Below are positions 12,943-21,844 of a DNA stretch of 64,000 bases, piece by piece. Numbering within the stretch: the first letter of the stretch is position 1; every line of letters starts with the position of its first letter. A program made the translations under genes and the position numbers. Below the pieces are notes generated by a model. It did not search any database, was not told where the DNA came from, and worked only from the letters and a program-made list of their open reading frames with translations. Origin of the DNA: Pseudonocardia sp. C8 (lineage in GTDB: Bacteria > Actinomycetota > Actinomycetes > Mycobacteriales > Pseudonocardiaceae); NCBI RefSeq assembly GCF_014267175.1, contig NZ_JACMTR010000002.1:1004001-1068000 (forward strand). Direction: 5' to 3'.

Positions 12943-13690
12943 GATCAGCGCGTTGTCGCCTCGTCTGGGGGCGGATCTGTGCGGCTCACCGCCCCGCGGG
13001 GCATCGATCAGCGCGTTCTTGCCCCGCTCGGGGCGGATGTGTGCGGCTCGCCGCGGGGCCGGGTGTTGATCAGCGCGGTTCTGCCCTGCCCTGGGCGAGA
13101 AGGTGCGGGTCGCCGTCCGGCGGGGTTCGATCAGCGCGTTGTCGCCCCGTCTGGGGCGGATCTGTGCGGCTCACCGTCCGGCGAGGGATCGATCAGCGCG
13201 TTGTCGCCTCGCTCGGGGCGATTGTGTGCGGCTCGTCGCGGGGTCGGGTGTTGATCAGCGCGGTTCTGCCCTGTCCCGGGCGGGAAGGTGCGGCTTGCCG
13301 TCCGGCGGGGGTTCGATCAGCGCGTTGTCGCCCCGGCCGGGGCGGATGCGTGCGGTTCACCGCACGGCGGGGCATCGATCAGCGCGTTCTTGCCCCGTCC
13401 GGGGCGATTGTGTGCGGCTCGTCGCGGGGCCGGGTGTTGATCAGCGCGTTCTGCCCTGCCCTGGGCGGGAAGGTGCGGGTCACCGTCCGGCGTGGGATCG
13501 ATCAGCGCGTTGTCGCCCCGCTCGGGGCGGATGTGTGCGGCTCGTCGCGGGGTCAGGTGTTGATCAGCGCGGTTCTGTCCTGTCCCGGGCGGAAAGGTGC
13601 AGGTCACCGTCCGACGGGGGTTCGATCAGCGCGTTGTGGCCCCGCTTGGGGCCGATGTGTGCGGCTCACCGCTCGGCGAGGTATCGAAGC
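12943..13690. repeat. Phased array of twelve ~62-bp repeats (TCGATCAGC core)
   Basis: The core GATCAGCGCG starts at 12943, 13006, 13068, 13129, 13191, 13253, 13315, 13377, 13439, 13500, 13562 and 13624; spacing is 61-63 bp. A degenerate thirteenth copy is at about 13685. Units fall into three variants that recur in order 1-2-3, giving a higher-order period of about 186 bp, with one unit lost before 13500. Each unit has an internal GC dyad such as GCCCCGCTCGGGGC and a conserved GTGCGG stretch. The array fills the whole gap between two convergent genes. Open frames across it only reflect GC bias. It is not CRISPR: the material between cores is itself repeated and there are no cas genes. Confidence 0.9.
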
Positions 13691-13708
13691 GCGTTCCCGC
13701 CGCCCCCG

Positions 13709-15775
13709 TCAGGCGCCCCGGAGCCGGCGCAGCGCGCCGTGGACCTTCTCGACGTCGGTCGTCTCCCAGAACGGCGGCAGCGACGCCCGCAGGAACCCGC
13801 CGTAGCGGGCGGTGGCGATCCGCGGGTCCAGGATCGCGACGACGCCGCGGTCGTCGGTGGACCGCAGCAGCCGGCCCGTGCCCTGGGCGAGGAGCAGCGC
13901 CGCGTGGGTCGCCGAGACCGACAGGAAACCGTTGCCGCCGTGGGCGTCGGCGGCCTTCTGCCGGGCCGCGACCAGCGGGTCGTCGGGCCGGGGGAACGGG
14001 ATCCGGTCGATGATCACCAGGGACAGCGACGGGCCCGGGACGTCGACGCCCTGCCACAGCGACAGCGTCCCGAACAGCGAGGTCTCCTCGTCCTCGGCGA
14101 ACCGCTTGACCAGCAGCATCGTCGCGTCGTCGCCCTGGCAGAGCAGCGGGGTGTCGAGCTTGCCGCGCAGCGCCTCGGTCGCCTGCTTCGCGGCCCGGGT
14201 GGACGAGAACAGCCCGAGGGTCCGCCCGCCCGCGGCCCGGACCAGGCCCTCGATCTCGTCGAGCGTCGCCTGGGCGAGGCCGTCCCGGCCGGGCGCCGGG
14301 AGCCGCCGCGCCAGGTAGAGGATCCCGGACCGGCCGTGCGCGAACGGGGAGCCGACGTCGAGCCCGGTCCAGCGCGGGGCCTCCGGGTCCTGGACGGGAC
14401 CGTGCCCCTCCTCGGTCGCCGGCGGGATGTCGCCCTTCTCCTTCGGCTGCGACGCGGGGAGCCCCCACTGGCGGGCCAGCGCGTCGAACGAACCCCCCAG
14501 CGCCAGGGTCGCCGAGGTCAGCACGACCGTGCGGGTGTTGAACAGCCGCTCCCGCAGCAGCCCGCCGACCGACAGCGGCGCGACCCGCAGCACCTTGTGC
14601 CGGGAGCCGTCCGGGCCCTGCTCGCCCAGCCAGACGACGTCCCGCCGCTTCGCCGGGTCCTGCTCGGCGAACGTGTCGACCAGCCGGACCGCGGTCTCGG
14701 ACACCTCGTCGAGCACGGCGAGGGCGAGCTTGCGGGCCGCGGCGCCGTCGGGGTCGGCGTCGTCGGAGCGCTTGTTCGCGCCCAGCGCCTGCCGGCAGCC
14801 CGCGGCGGCGGACACGATCGCGTTCAGCGCGCCCGCGGCCGGGGCGGGCAGCGACTCCCAGCGCGCGGGCGGCAGGTCCTCCAGCACGGCGGCGAGCCCC
14901 TCACCGGCCTCGTCGAGCCGGTCGGCCAGCTCCTGGTCGACGAGCTTGCCGCAGCGCCGGGCCGCGGTGGCGACGACACCGGCGGTCAGCTCGGCGGTGG
15001 CGGCGCCGGTGACCCGGTCGACCAGCTCGTGCGCCTCGTCGACGATCACGGCGTCGTGCTCGGGCAGCACCTGCGCCTCGCCCATCGCGTCGATCGCGAG
15101 CAGCGCGTGGTTGGTGACGACGACGTCCGCCCGCCCGGCCTCGGCCCGGGCCTTCTCCGCGAAGCAGTCCTCGCCGACCGGGCAGCGGGAGGCACCCAGG
15201 CACTCCCGGGCGGTGACCGACACCTGCCGCCAGGCCGCGTCGGGGACCCCGGGCACGAGCTCGTCGCGGTCCCCGGTCTCGGTGTCGGAGGCCCACTCGT
15301 GCAGCCGCTTCACGTTGCGGCCCATGGCGGAGATCGCGAACGCGTCGAACAGCTCGTCGGGCTCGTCGGCGGTGTCGCCCATGTCGCCGTGCAGCTTGTG
15401 CAGGCACAGGTAGTTGCGGCGGCCCTTGAGGATCGCGAACGTCGGCTCCCGGCCGAGGACCTTCTTCAGGCTCTTCGCGATCCGTGGCAGGTCCCGGTCG
15501 ACGAGCTGGCGCTGCAGCGCGATCGTCGCCGTCGACACGACGACAGTGGTGTCCCGGGCGATCGCGTGCCGGATCGCCGGGACCAGGTAGGCCAGCGACT
15601 TCCCGGTGCCGGTGCCGGCCTGCACGGCCAGGTGCTCGCCGGAGGACAGCGCGCGGCGCACGGCGTCGGCCATCCGGTCCTGGCCCTCGCGGCGCGACCC
15701 GCCGACCGAGGTGACGGCCGCCTCCAGCAGCTCGTGCACACCGGGCAGGTCACGGGTCTGCAGGGAAGCGGGCAC
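13709..15775 (-). CDS. dinG: ATP-dependent DNA helicase, DinG family
   Basis: The 688-residue protein is a superfamily 2 helicase of the XPD/DinG type. Walker A is AGTGTGKSLAYLVP (residues about 53-66) and the DEAH box is VIVDEAHEL. The C-terminal helicase domain shows LFGTLSLWQGVDVPG and QGTGRLLRS. Four cysteines between the Walker motifs (CLHK, CLGASRCPVGEDC) may bind an iron-sulfur cluster, as in this family. The start is a GTG. Downstream on the minus strand comes only the repeat array; the dinG-pncB-clpS neighbourhood matches Mycobacterium. The likely role is unwinding of DNA structures or R-loops during repair. Confidence 0.92.
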   Translation of the reverse strand: MPASLQTRDLPGVHELLEAAVTSVGGSRREGQDRMADAVRRALSSGEHLAVQAGTGTGKSLAYLVPAIRHAIARDTTVVVSTATIALQRQLVDRDLPRIAKSLKKVLGREPTFAILKGRRNYLCLHKLHGDMGDTADEPDELFDAFAISAMGRNVKRLHEWASDTETGDRDELVPGVPDAAWRQVSVTARECLGASRCPVGEDCFAEKARAEAGRADVVVTNHALLAIDAMGEAQVLPEHDAVIVDEAHELVDRVTGAATAELTAGVVATAARRCGKLVDQELADRLDEAGEGLAAVLEDLPPARWESLPAPAAGALNAIVSAAAGCRQALGANKRSDDADPDGAAARKLALAVLDEVSETAVRLVDTFAEQDPAKRRDVVWLGEQGPDGSRHKVLRVAPLSVGGLLRERLFNTRTVVLTSATLALGGSFDALARQWGLPASQPKEKGDIPPATEEGHGPVQDPEAPRWTGLDVGSPFAHGRSGILYLARRLPAPGRDGLAQATLDEIEGLVRAAGGRTLGLFSSTRAAKQATEALRGKLDTPLLCQGDDATMLLVKRFAEDEETSLFGTLSLWQGVDVPGPSLSLVIIDRIPFPRPDDPLVAARQKAADAHGGNGFLSVSATHAALLLAQGTGRLLRSTDDRGVVAILDPRIATARYGGFLRASLPPFWETTDVEKVHGALRRLRGA

Positions 15776-15922
15776 CAGGCGAGGCTACCGAGCACCCCCG
15801 ACGCCCACGGCCGGACCGGGGCGACCGCCCGGACGCGCACACTGCGTCGCTCACTCGTTCACGATGTGTGATATCGGACGGCCGGTGCCCGGTGAGCGGC
15901 GACACAGGGTCACGATGGAGGG

Positions 15923-16819
15923 GTGACAGCTGCAACCACGACTGAGAACCCCGCGGTCCCGCAGCCGGGCGAGTTCCCGGTGCTGATCGAGCACGAGGCG
16001 CGCTACGCCGACCTCGACCCGAGCCGGCGGATCGGCCGCGACGCCCTGGTCCGCTGGTTCGAGGACGCCCGGGTCGCCGTCGAGCGCGACACCTTCGGCG
16101 CCGACCTGGTCGCCCGCCTGCAGTCCCGCGTCCGGCTGCTCCTCGCCGCGATCCGGGTCGACGTGCTCGCCCCGCTGCGCGTCACCGGGTCCTACCGGAT
16201 CGGCGTCGGCGTGAGCCGGATCGGCACCACGTCGTTCTCCTACCGCTACGCCGTGTTCGCCGGCGACGAGTGCGTCGCCACCGGCGAGTCCACCTCGGTG
16301 CACACCGACGGCACGAACCCGGCCCCGCTGACCGACGAGGTCCGGGGCGCGCTGACCACGCTGCGGATCGACGCCCCCGCCTCGCCCCGCCCCGAGCGCG
16401 GCGACGCCCGCACCGTCCGGGAGAACTACCCCTTCCGCTGGGACGTGCGGACCCGGTTCACCGACCTCGACACGAACCGGCACGTGAACAACGTCGCCCT
16501 GGCCTCGTGGTACCTGGCCGGGATCGCCGAGCTGCACGCCGACGTGCTGGGCTACCCGGCCGGCGGCCCGCTGGACGGCCTGTCGCCGTCGACGCTGTCG
16601 GTGCAGTACCTGTCCCAGGTGCACTACCCGGGCATCTACCAGCTGCGGGTCGGCGTCGAGGAGATCGGCGAGGACACCGTCCGCTACGTCTGCGGCCTTT
16701 TCGACGAGCGCCGCCTCATCGGGCTGGCCGAGGCCGAGGGCTTCCACCACGCCCCCGGCGAGGACGGCGACCCGGTCCGCCTGGCCGAGGCGCTGGCCCC
16801 GTTCCGGTTCGCGAGCTGA
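15923..16819 (+). CDS. Acyl-CoA thioesterase with two hotdog domains
   Basis: A 298-residue protein made of two 4HBT/hotdog modules: the first begins near residue 20 (HEARYADLDPSRRIGRDALVRWFEDAR) and the second near residue 175 (VRTRFTDLDTNRHVNNVALASWYL). The second has the D-x-x-x-H-V-N-N motif typical of acyl-ACP/acyl-CoA thioesterases, with a conserved catalytic Asp or Asn region. The first lacks His at the same place, so it may be structural. The GTG start is preceded almost directly by GGAGGG, closer than normal. The gene stands alone and converges on pncA. The acyl substrate is unknown. Confidence 0.8.
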   Translation: MTAATTTENPAVPQPGEFPVLIEHEARYADLDPSRRIGRDALVRWFEDARVAVERDTFGADLVARLQSRVRLLLAAIRVDVLAPLRVTGSYRIGVGVSRIGTTSFSYRYAVFAGDECVATGESTSVHTDGTNPAPLTDEVRGALTTLRIDAPASPRPERGDARTVRENYPFRWDVRTRFTDLDTNRHVNNVALASWYLAGIAELHADVLGYPAGGPLDGLSPSTLSVQYLSQVHYPGIYQLRVGVEEIGEDTVRYVCGLFDERRLIGLAEAEGFHHAPGEDGDPVRLAEALAPFRFAS

Positions 16820-16833
16820 GCGGCTGAGCGGTC

Positions 16834-16866
16834 ACGGTCGTGGGGCGCGCGCCGCTCCACGACCGT
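16834..16866. terminator. Bidirectional hairpin between convergent genes
   Basis: A 14-base arm (16834-16847) pairs with 16853-16866, with one mismatch, around a CGCGC loop. It lies 15 bases after the thioesterase stop and 4 bases before the pncA stop, so it can serve both. There is no T tract. The arms resemble the dyad elements at 34821-34870 and 39031-39093. Confidence 0.65.
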
Positions 16867-16869
16867 CGC

Positions 16870-17430
16870 TCACTCCGCGATCGTGACCCCGGCCTCGCGC
16901 AGCTGGGCCAGGGCGCGAGCGACGGTGTCCTCGGCGACGCCGGCGCAGTGCCCGAGCAGCACCCGCGTGGACAGGCCCAGCCGGGCCGCGTCCAGCGCGG
17001 TCGCCCGCACGCAGTGGTCGGTCGCGATGCCGACGACGTCGACGTCGGTGACCCCGCGCTCGTCCAGCCAGTCGGCGAGCCGGGTCCCCGACTCGTGGTC
17101 ACTGGCGCCCTCGAACCCCGAGTAGCCGCTCGTGTAGGCGCCCTTGTCGAAGACGCACTCGATCGGCCCCACGTCCAGCTCCGGGTGGAACGACGCGCCC
17201 GGTGTCCCCGCCCGGCAGTGCGGCGGCCACGAGTCGACGAAGTCCGGGGCGTCGGAGAAGTGCGGGCCCGGGTCGACGTGCCGGTCCCGGGTGGCGACGA
17301 CGTGCGCGTAGTCCCCGCCGGTGGCCAGCGGCCCGATCCGGGCGGCCACGGCCGCACCCCCGTCGACGGCGAGGGCGCCGCCCTCGCAGAAGTCGTTCTG
17401 GACGTCGACGACGATCAGTGCCCGGCTCAT
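16870..17430 (-). CDS. pncA: Nicotinamidase (isochorismatase family)
   Basis: The 186-residue enzyme converts nicotinamide to nicotinate for NAD salvage and in mycobacteria also activates pyrazinamide. Catalytic Asp9 is in LIVVDVQNDF, the Lys in VFDKGAYTSGYSGF and the nucleophile Cys in GIATDHCVRATALDA. Metal-binding histidines are in TRDRHVDPGPHF. The ATG start overlaps the pncB stop by 4 bases (ATGA), showing a pncB-pncA operon. This is a neat functional pair, as PncB uses the nicotinate that PncA makes. Frame open upstream of the ATG is not used because that sequence is pncB. Confidence 0.95.
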   Translation of the reverse strand: MSRALIVVDVQNDFCEGGALAVDGGAAVAARIGPLATGGDYAHVVATRDRHVDPGPHFSDAPDFVDSWPPHCRAGTPGASFHPELDVGPIECVFDKGAYTSGYSGFEGASDHESGTRLADWLDERGVTDVDVVGIATDHCVRATALDAARLGLSTRVLLGHCAGVAEDTVARALAQLREAGVTIAE

Positions 17431-18734
17431 CGGGACCCCTCCAGGAACGTGGTCGGGATCGCGGGTTCCCCGCGGGACAGCTTCAGCCCCTCCCACGGTA
17501 CGGCGACCAGCGCTGCCCGGAGCCGCTCGCGGGCGTCCTCGAGGGTGGCCGCGGACGCCTCCGGGGTCGGCTCGCCGCGGCGGACCAGCGGTACCGGCAG
17601 CACCCGGTCGTGCGGGCCGAGGTCCGGTTCGGCGTGGCCGGGGTACACGACCTCCTCGACGGCCGTCCCGGTCGGCTTGAACCGCCGCAGCGCCGACTTC
17701 CGCCCGCCCCGCGACTCCTTCGAGCTGGACCGCTTGCTCACCGGGCGGCCGTCGACCTCGACGAGCTTGTAGACCATCCCCGCGGTCGGCGCGCCGGAGC
17801 CGGTGACCAGCGCCGTCCCGACACCGTAGGAGTCCACCGGCTCGGCCCGCAGCGACGCGATCGCGTACTCGTCGAGATCCCCGGACAGCACGATCTTGGT
17901 CGAGGTCGCCCCGAGCGCGTCGAGCTGCTCGCGGGCCTGGCGGGCCAGCTCGCCGAGGTCGCCGGAGTCGATCCGGACCGCACCCAGCCCGGTCCCGGCC
18001 GCCTCCACGGCGTTCGCGATGCCCTTGCGGATGTCGAACGTGTCGACCAGCAGCGTGGTGTCGGTGCCCAGGGCGGCGACCTGGCTGCGGAACGCGGTCA
18101 GCTCGTCGTCGTGCAGCAGCACCCAGGCGTGCGCGGCCGTGCCGGCGGTGGGGATCCCGTACCGCTGCTCGGCCGCCAGGTTGGAGGTCGTCGCGAACCC
18201 GGCCAGGTACGCCGCCCTGGCCGAGGCCACGGCCGCCTCCTCGTGGGTGCGCCGCGAGCCCATCTCGATCAGCGGGCGGCCCGCAGCGGCACCGACCATC
18301 CGGGCCGCGGCCGAGGCGATCGCGCAGTCGTGGTTGTAGATCGACAGCGCCAGCGTCTCCAGGACGACGGCGTCGGCGAAGGTCCCGGTGACGGTCAGGA
18401 TCGGGGAGCCGGGGAAGTACAGCTCACCCTCGGGATAGCCGTCGATGTCCCCGGTGAAGCGGTAGTCGCGCAACCACTCCAGGGTGTCGGCGTCGACGAA
18501 CGGTGCGAGCAGCTCCAGCTCGGCCGGGCCGAACCGGAACCGCGCCAGCGCGTCCAGCAGCCGCCCGGTCCCGGCGACGACGCCATAGCGGCGGCCGTCG
18601 GGGAGCCGCCGGGCGAACAGCTCGAACACGCAGCGGCGGTCGGCGGCGCCGTCGGCCAGCGCGGCGGCCACCATCGTGAGCTCGTAGCGGTCGGTCAGGA
18701 GGGCGGTCGACCCCCCCGGGACGGAACCGGTCAT
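17427..18734 (-). CDS. pncB: Nicotinate phosphoribosyltransferase
   Basis: The 435-residue protein makes nicotinate mononucleotide from nicotinate and PRPP in the NAD salvage (Preiss-Handler) pathway. The start LLTDRYELTMVAAAL is the family hallmark. The phosphorylated histidine is in MGSRRTHEEAAVASARAAYLAGF, and phosphate-binding segments include VRIDSGDLGELARQAR and KIVLSGDLDEYAI. The length is normal. It is first in a two-gene operon with pncA and is divergent from clpS with 38 bp between start codons, so their promoters must overlap. The same dinG-pncB-clpS arrangement is found in M. tuberculosis. Confidence 0.96.
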   Translation of the reverse strand: MTGSVPGGSTALLTDRYELTMVAAALADGAADRRCVFELFARRLPDGRRYGVVAGTGRLLDALARFRFGPAELELLAPFVDADTLEWLRDYRFTGDIDGYPEGELYFPGSPILTVTGTFADAVVLETLALSIYNHDCAIASAAARMVGAAAGRPLIEMGSRRTHEEAAVASARAAYLAGFATTSNLAAEQRYGIPTAGTAAHAWVLLHDDELTAFRSQVAALGTDTTLLVDTFDIRKGIANAVEAAGTGLGAVRIDSGDLGELARQAREQLDALGATSTKIVLSGDLDEYAIASLRAEPVDSYGVGTALVTGSGAPTAGMVYKLVEVDGRPVSKRSSSKESRGGRKSALRRFKPTGTAVEEVVYPGHAEPDLGPHDRVLPVPLVRRGEPTPEASAATLEDARERLRAALVAVPWEGLKLSRGEPAIPTTFLEGSR

Positions 18735-18772
18735 GAGTGGAGCCTAAGCCCGGCTGTGCCACCATGGGGTGC

Positions 18773-19069
18773 ATGTCCGCGCCGTCCCCGTCGCACACCG
18801 AGAAGGTCTCGCCGGACCTCGACGAGGCCACCAGTCCCGACACGCCGTGGCAGGCGATCGTGTGGAACGACCCGGTCAACCTGATGTCGTACGTCACGTA
18901 CGTGCTGCAGAAGATCTTCCACTACCCGGAGCCGAAGGCGACCGCGCTGATGCTCGACGTGCACCACAAGGGCAAGGCCGCCGTGTCGTCCGGGGACAAG
19001 GAGACCGTGGAGGGCCACGTGTCGCAGCTGCACGCCGCCGGCCTGTGGGCCACCATGCAGCGCACATGA
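18773..19069 (+). CDS. clpS: ATP-dependent Clp protease adaptor ClpS
   Basis: A 98-residue adaptor that delivers N-degron substrates to ClpAP/ClpCP. The core WNDPVNLMSYVTYVLQKIF holds the N-degron pocket residues, followed by the conserved HHKGKAAVSSGDKE and LHAAGLWATM. The first 25 residues are a flexible tail that in this family enters the Clp chaperone. The ATG at 18773 was chosen; another at 18764 would add three residues. The stop overlaps the DUF2017 start by 4 bases. It opens the rightward cluster leading into mec, cysO and cysM. Confidence 0.95.
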   Translation: MSAPSPSHTEKVSPDLDEATSPDTPWQAIVWNDPVNLMSYVTYVLQKIFHYPEPKATALMLDVHHKGKAAVSSGDKETVEGHVSQLHAAGLWATMQRT

Positions 19070-19617
19070 ACGGCTGGAAGCGCAGCGGTCGCGGCGACCG
19101 CGTCCGGTTCACCACGGGCTTCTCCGGGGAGGAGGCCGCCGTCCTGCGCGGGCTGTTCACCGAGATCCGCCAGATGCTCGCCGGCCGCGCCGCGCTGGCC
19201 CCCGCCGACGAGCTCGCCGAGCTCACCGGCATCCGCACCGGGCCGACCAGCCGCCCCACCGACCGGGTGCTGGCCCGGCTGCTGCCCGACTTCACCACCG
19301 AGGACTCCGACCTCGCCGCCGGCCTGCGCTCGCTGCACGAGCCGGAGCTGATCGAGGCCAAGGACCGGGCCGCCGAGACGGTGCTGGACACGCTGCCCGA
19401 GGCCGGCGGGCGGCTCGAGCTCACCGCGGCCCAGGCCGACGACTGGCTGGCCGCGTTGAACGACGTCCGGCTGGCGCTGGGCACCGCGCTCGACGTCAGC
19501 GAGGACATGCCCGACCAGCTGCCCGAGGACGACCCGCGGTCCCAGCACCTCGGCGTCTACCACTGGCTGACCTACGTGCAGGACTCGCTGGTCCGCGTGC
19601 GGGTCGCCGCCCTGTAG
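19066..19617 (+). CDS. DUF2017 family protein
   Basis: A 183-residue, mostly helical, acidic protein that matches the DUF2017 family always found next to clpS in actinobacteria (Rv1332 position). No catalytic motif is visible. Helical segments include EEAAVLRGLFTEIRQMLAGR and DDWLAALNDVRLALGTAL, with conserved tail YHWLTYVQDSLV. The ATG overlaps the clpS stop, so the two are translationally coupled, which suggests a role with ClpS in proteolysis; this is inference from position. Confidence 0.85.
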   Translation: MNGWKRSGRGDRVRFTTGFSGEEAAVLRGLFTEIRQMLAGRAALAPADELAELTGIRTGPTSRPTDRVLARLLPDFTTEDSDLAAGLRSLHEPELIEAKDRAAETVLDTLPEAGGRLELTAAQADDWLAALNDVRLALGTALDVSEDMPDQLPEDDPRSQHLGVYHWLTYVQDSLVRVRVAAL

Positions 19618-19685
19618 CGGCCCGGGCTGTGAGCCGTCACCGAGGGACGTGCGGCCCCGCGCGGCCGCCCCGTATCCTCGGCGGC

Positions 19686-20183
19686 GTGCTGGCCATCCGG
19701 AAGGACCTCCTCGACGAGATCGTCGCGCACGCCCGGCGGGACTACCCGCTCGAGGCGTGCGGGCAGCTCGTCGGCCCCGAGGCCGGTGGTGCGCGGCCGG
19801 AGCGGTACGTGCCGATGAGCAACGCCGACCAGCTCGAGAGCGACTTCGCGTTCTCCCCGGCCGAGGACATCAAGCTCGAGCGGGAGCTCGACGCCCGCGG
19901 CGAGCGCCGGATGCTCGTCGTGCACTCGCACACCCGCGTCCCGCGCCGGCCCCTGACCGACAGCGGGCTGCCCGAGGCCTACCCCTCGGAGAAGGACGTC
20001 GCCCAGATGGAGTGGACGCCCGACCAGCACTGGCTGATCGTGGGGCTGACCGCCGCCGACGCCGAGCCCGAGGTGCGCTCGTTCCGGCTGGCCGACGGGG
20101 AGCTCGTCGAGGACGACCTGCAGGTCGTCGAGTCCTACATGTTCGCCCACACCGGCTCCGACGACGTCCCCGACCGGACCTGA
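19686..20183 (+). CDS. mec: Mec-type JAMM metalloprotease (CysO-cysteine peptidase), with an insertion
   Basis: A 165-residue M67/JAMM protease that in M. tuberculosis cuts cysteine from CysO-cysteine. The motif is present: Glu in YPLEACGQLVG, HSHT (residues about 79-82) and PSEKD. In Mec from Mycobacterium, HSHT is followed at once by ATEAYPS; here thirteen residues (RVPRRPLTDSGLP) stand between HSHT and EAYPS, about 11 more than expected. That lengthens the loop beside the zinc. The GTG at 19686 fits the family N terminus (LAIRKDLLDEIVAHAR). cysO and cysM follow, so the role in sulfur transfer is well supported by context. Confidence 0.9.
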   Translation: MLAIRKDLLDEIVAHARRDYPLEACGQLVGPEAGGARPERYVPMSNADQLESDFAFSPAEDIKLERELDARGERRMLVVHSHTRVPRRPLTDSGLPEAYPSEKDVAQMEWTPDQHWLIVGLTAADAEPEVRSFRLADGELVEDDLQVVESYMFAHTGSDDVPDRT

Positions 20184-20301
20184 ACCCCGTCGGCACGCAC
20201 CCGCGTGCGGCGGTCACGCGGGAATGTCGCCGGGCACCGGTCGCGTTGCCGCGTCAAGGACCCCTGACCACCATGGCAACGACACAGGAGTGACACACCA
20301 G

Positions 20302-21590
<1,289 letters not shown>

Positions 21591-21745
21591 CGCGGGCGGC
21601 GGCCGGCCTGGTCGGGGCGTGCCGCACGTCGCACGTGTCGCCGCACAGGTTCGGGGCTCGCCGCACAGGCTGCAACTCGTGCGGTGCCCGTCCACCCTGT
21701 GCGGCGTCGGGGGCCGTCGCCCGTTGAGCAGGGCCGCGCGAGGAG

Positions 21746-21765
21746 ATGAGTACCGCGGTACTCAT
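21746..21765. promoter_or_regulatory. Perfect 20-bp palindrome upstream of the repeat-protein gene
   Basis: ATGAGTACCGCGGTACTCAT is a perfect dyad, ending 79 bases before the ATG at 21845. Its outer half-sites, ATGAG-N10-CTCAT, recur with one change at 26738-26757. Such symmetry suits a dimeric helix-turn-helix regulator; the LuxR-family protein at the island's end is a natural candidate. An ATG inside it opens a frame into the gene but lacks a ribosome site. Confidence 0.65.
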
Positions 21766-21844
21766 GTCCCCGACCCGCCGGCGGGCCAGCCTTCTCCCAG
21801 CGAGCCGGAACCACGGGGTCCGGTCCACAGGAGAGGTGAACGCG

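Noticed and set aside
12943..13690. CRISPR array
   Set aside because: The spacing is regular, but the sequences between cores are themselves repeated variants, the core is only about 10 bp, and no cas genes are near.
12915..13805. Repeat-containing coding frames across the 62-bp array
   Set aside because: Units of 61-63 bp shift frame, so no frame repeats a constant peptide; several frames are equally open on both strands.
21746..21844. An earlier ATG start for the NQ-repeat protein
   Set aside because: That ATG lies inside a perfect palindrome with no ribosome site, whereas GGAGAGG precedes the ATG at 21845.
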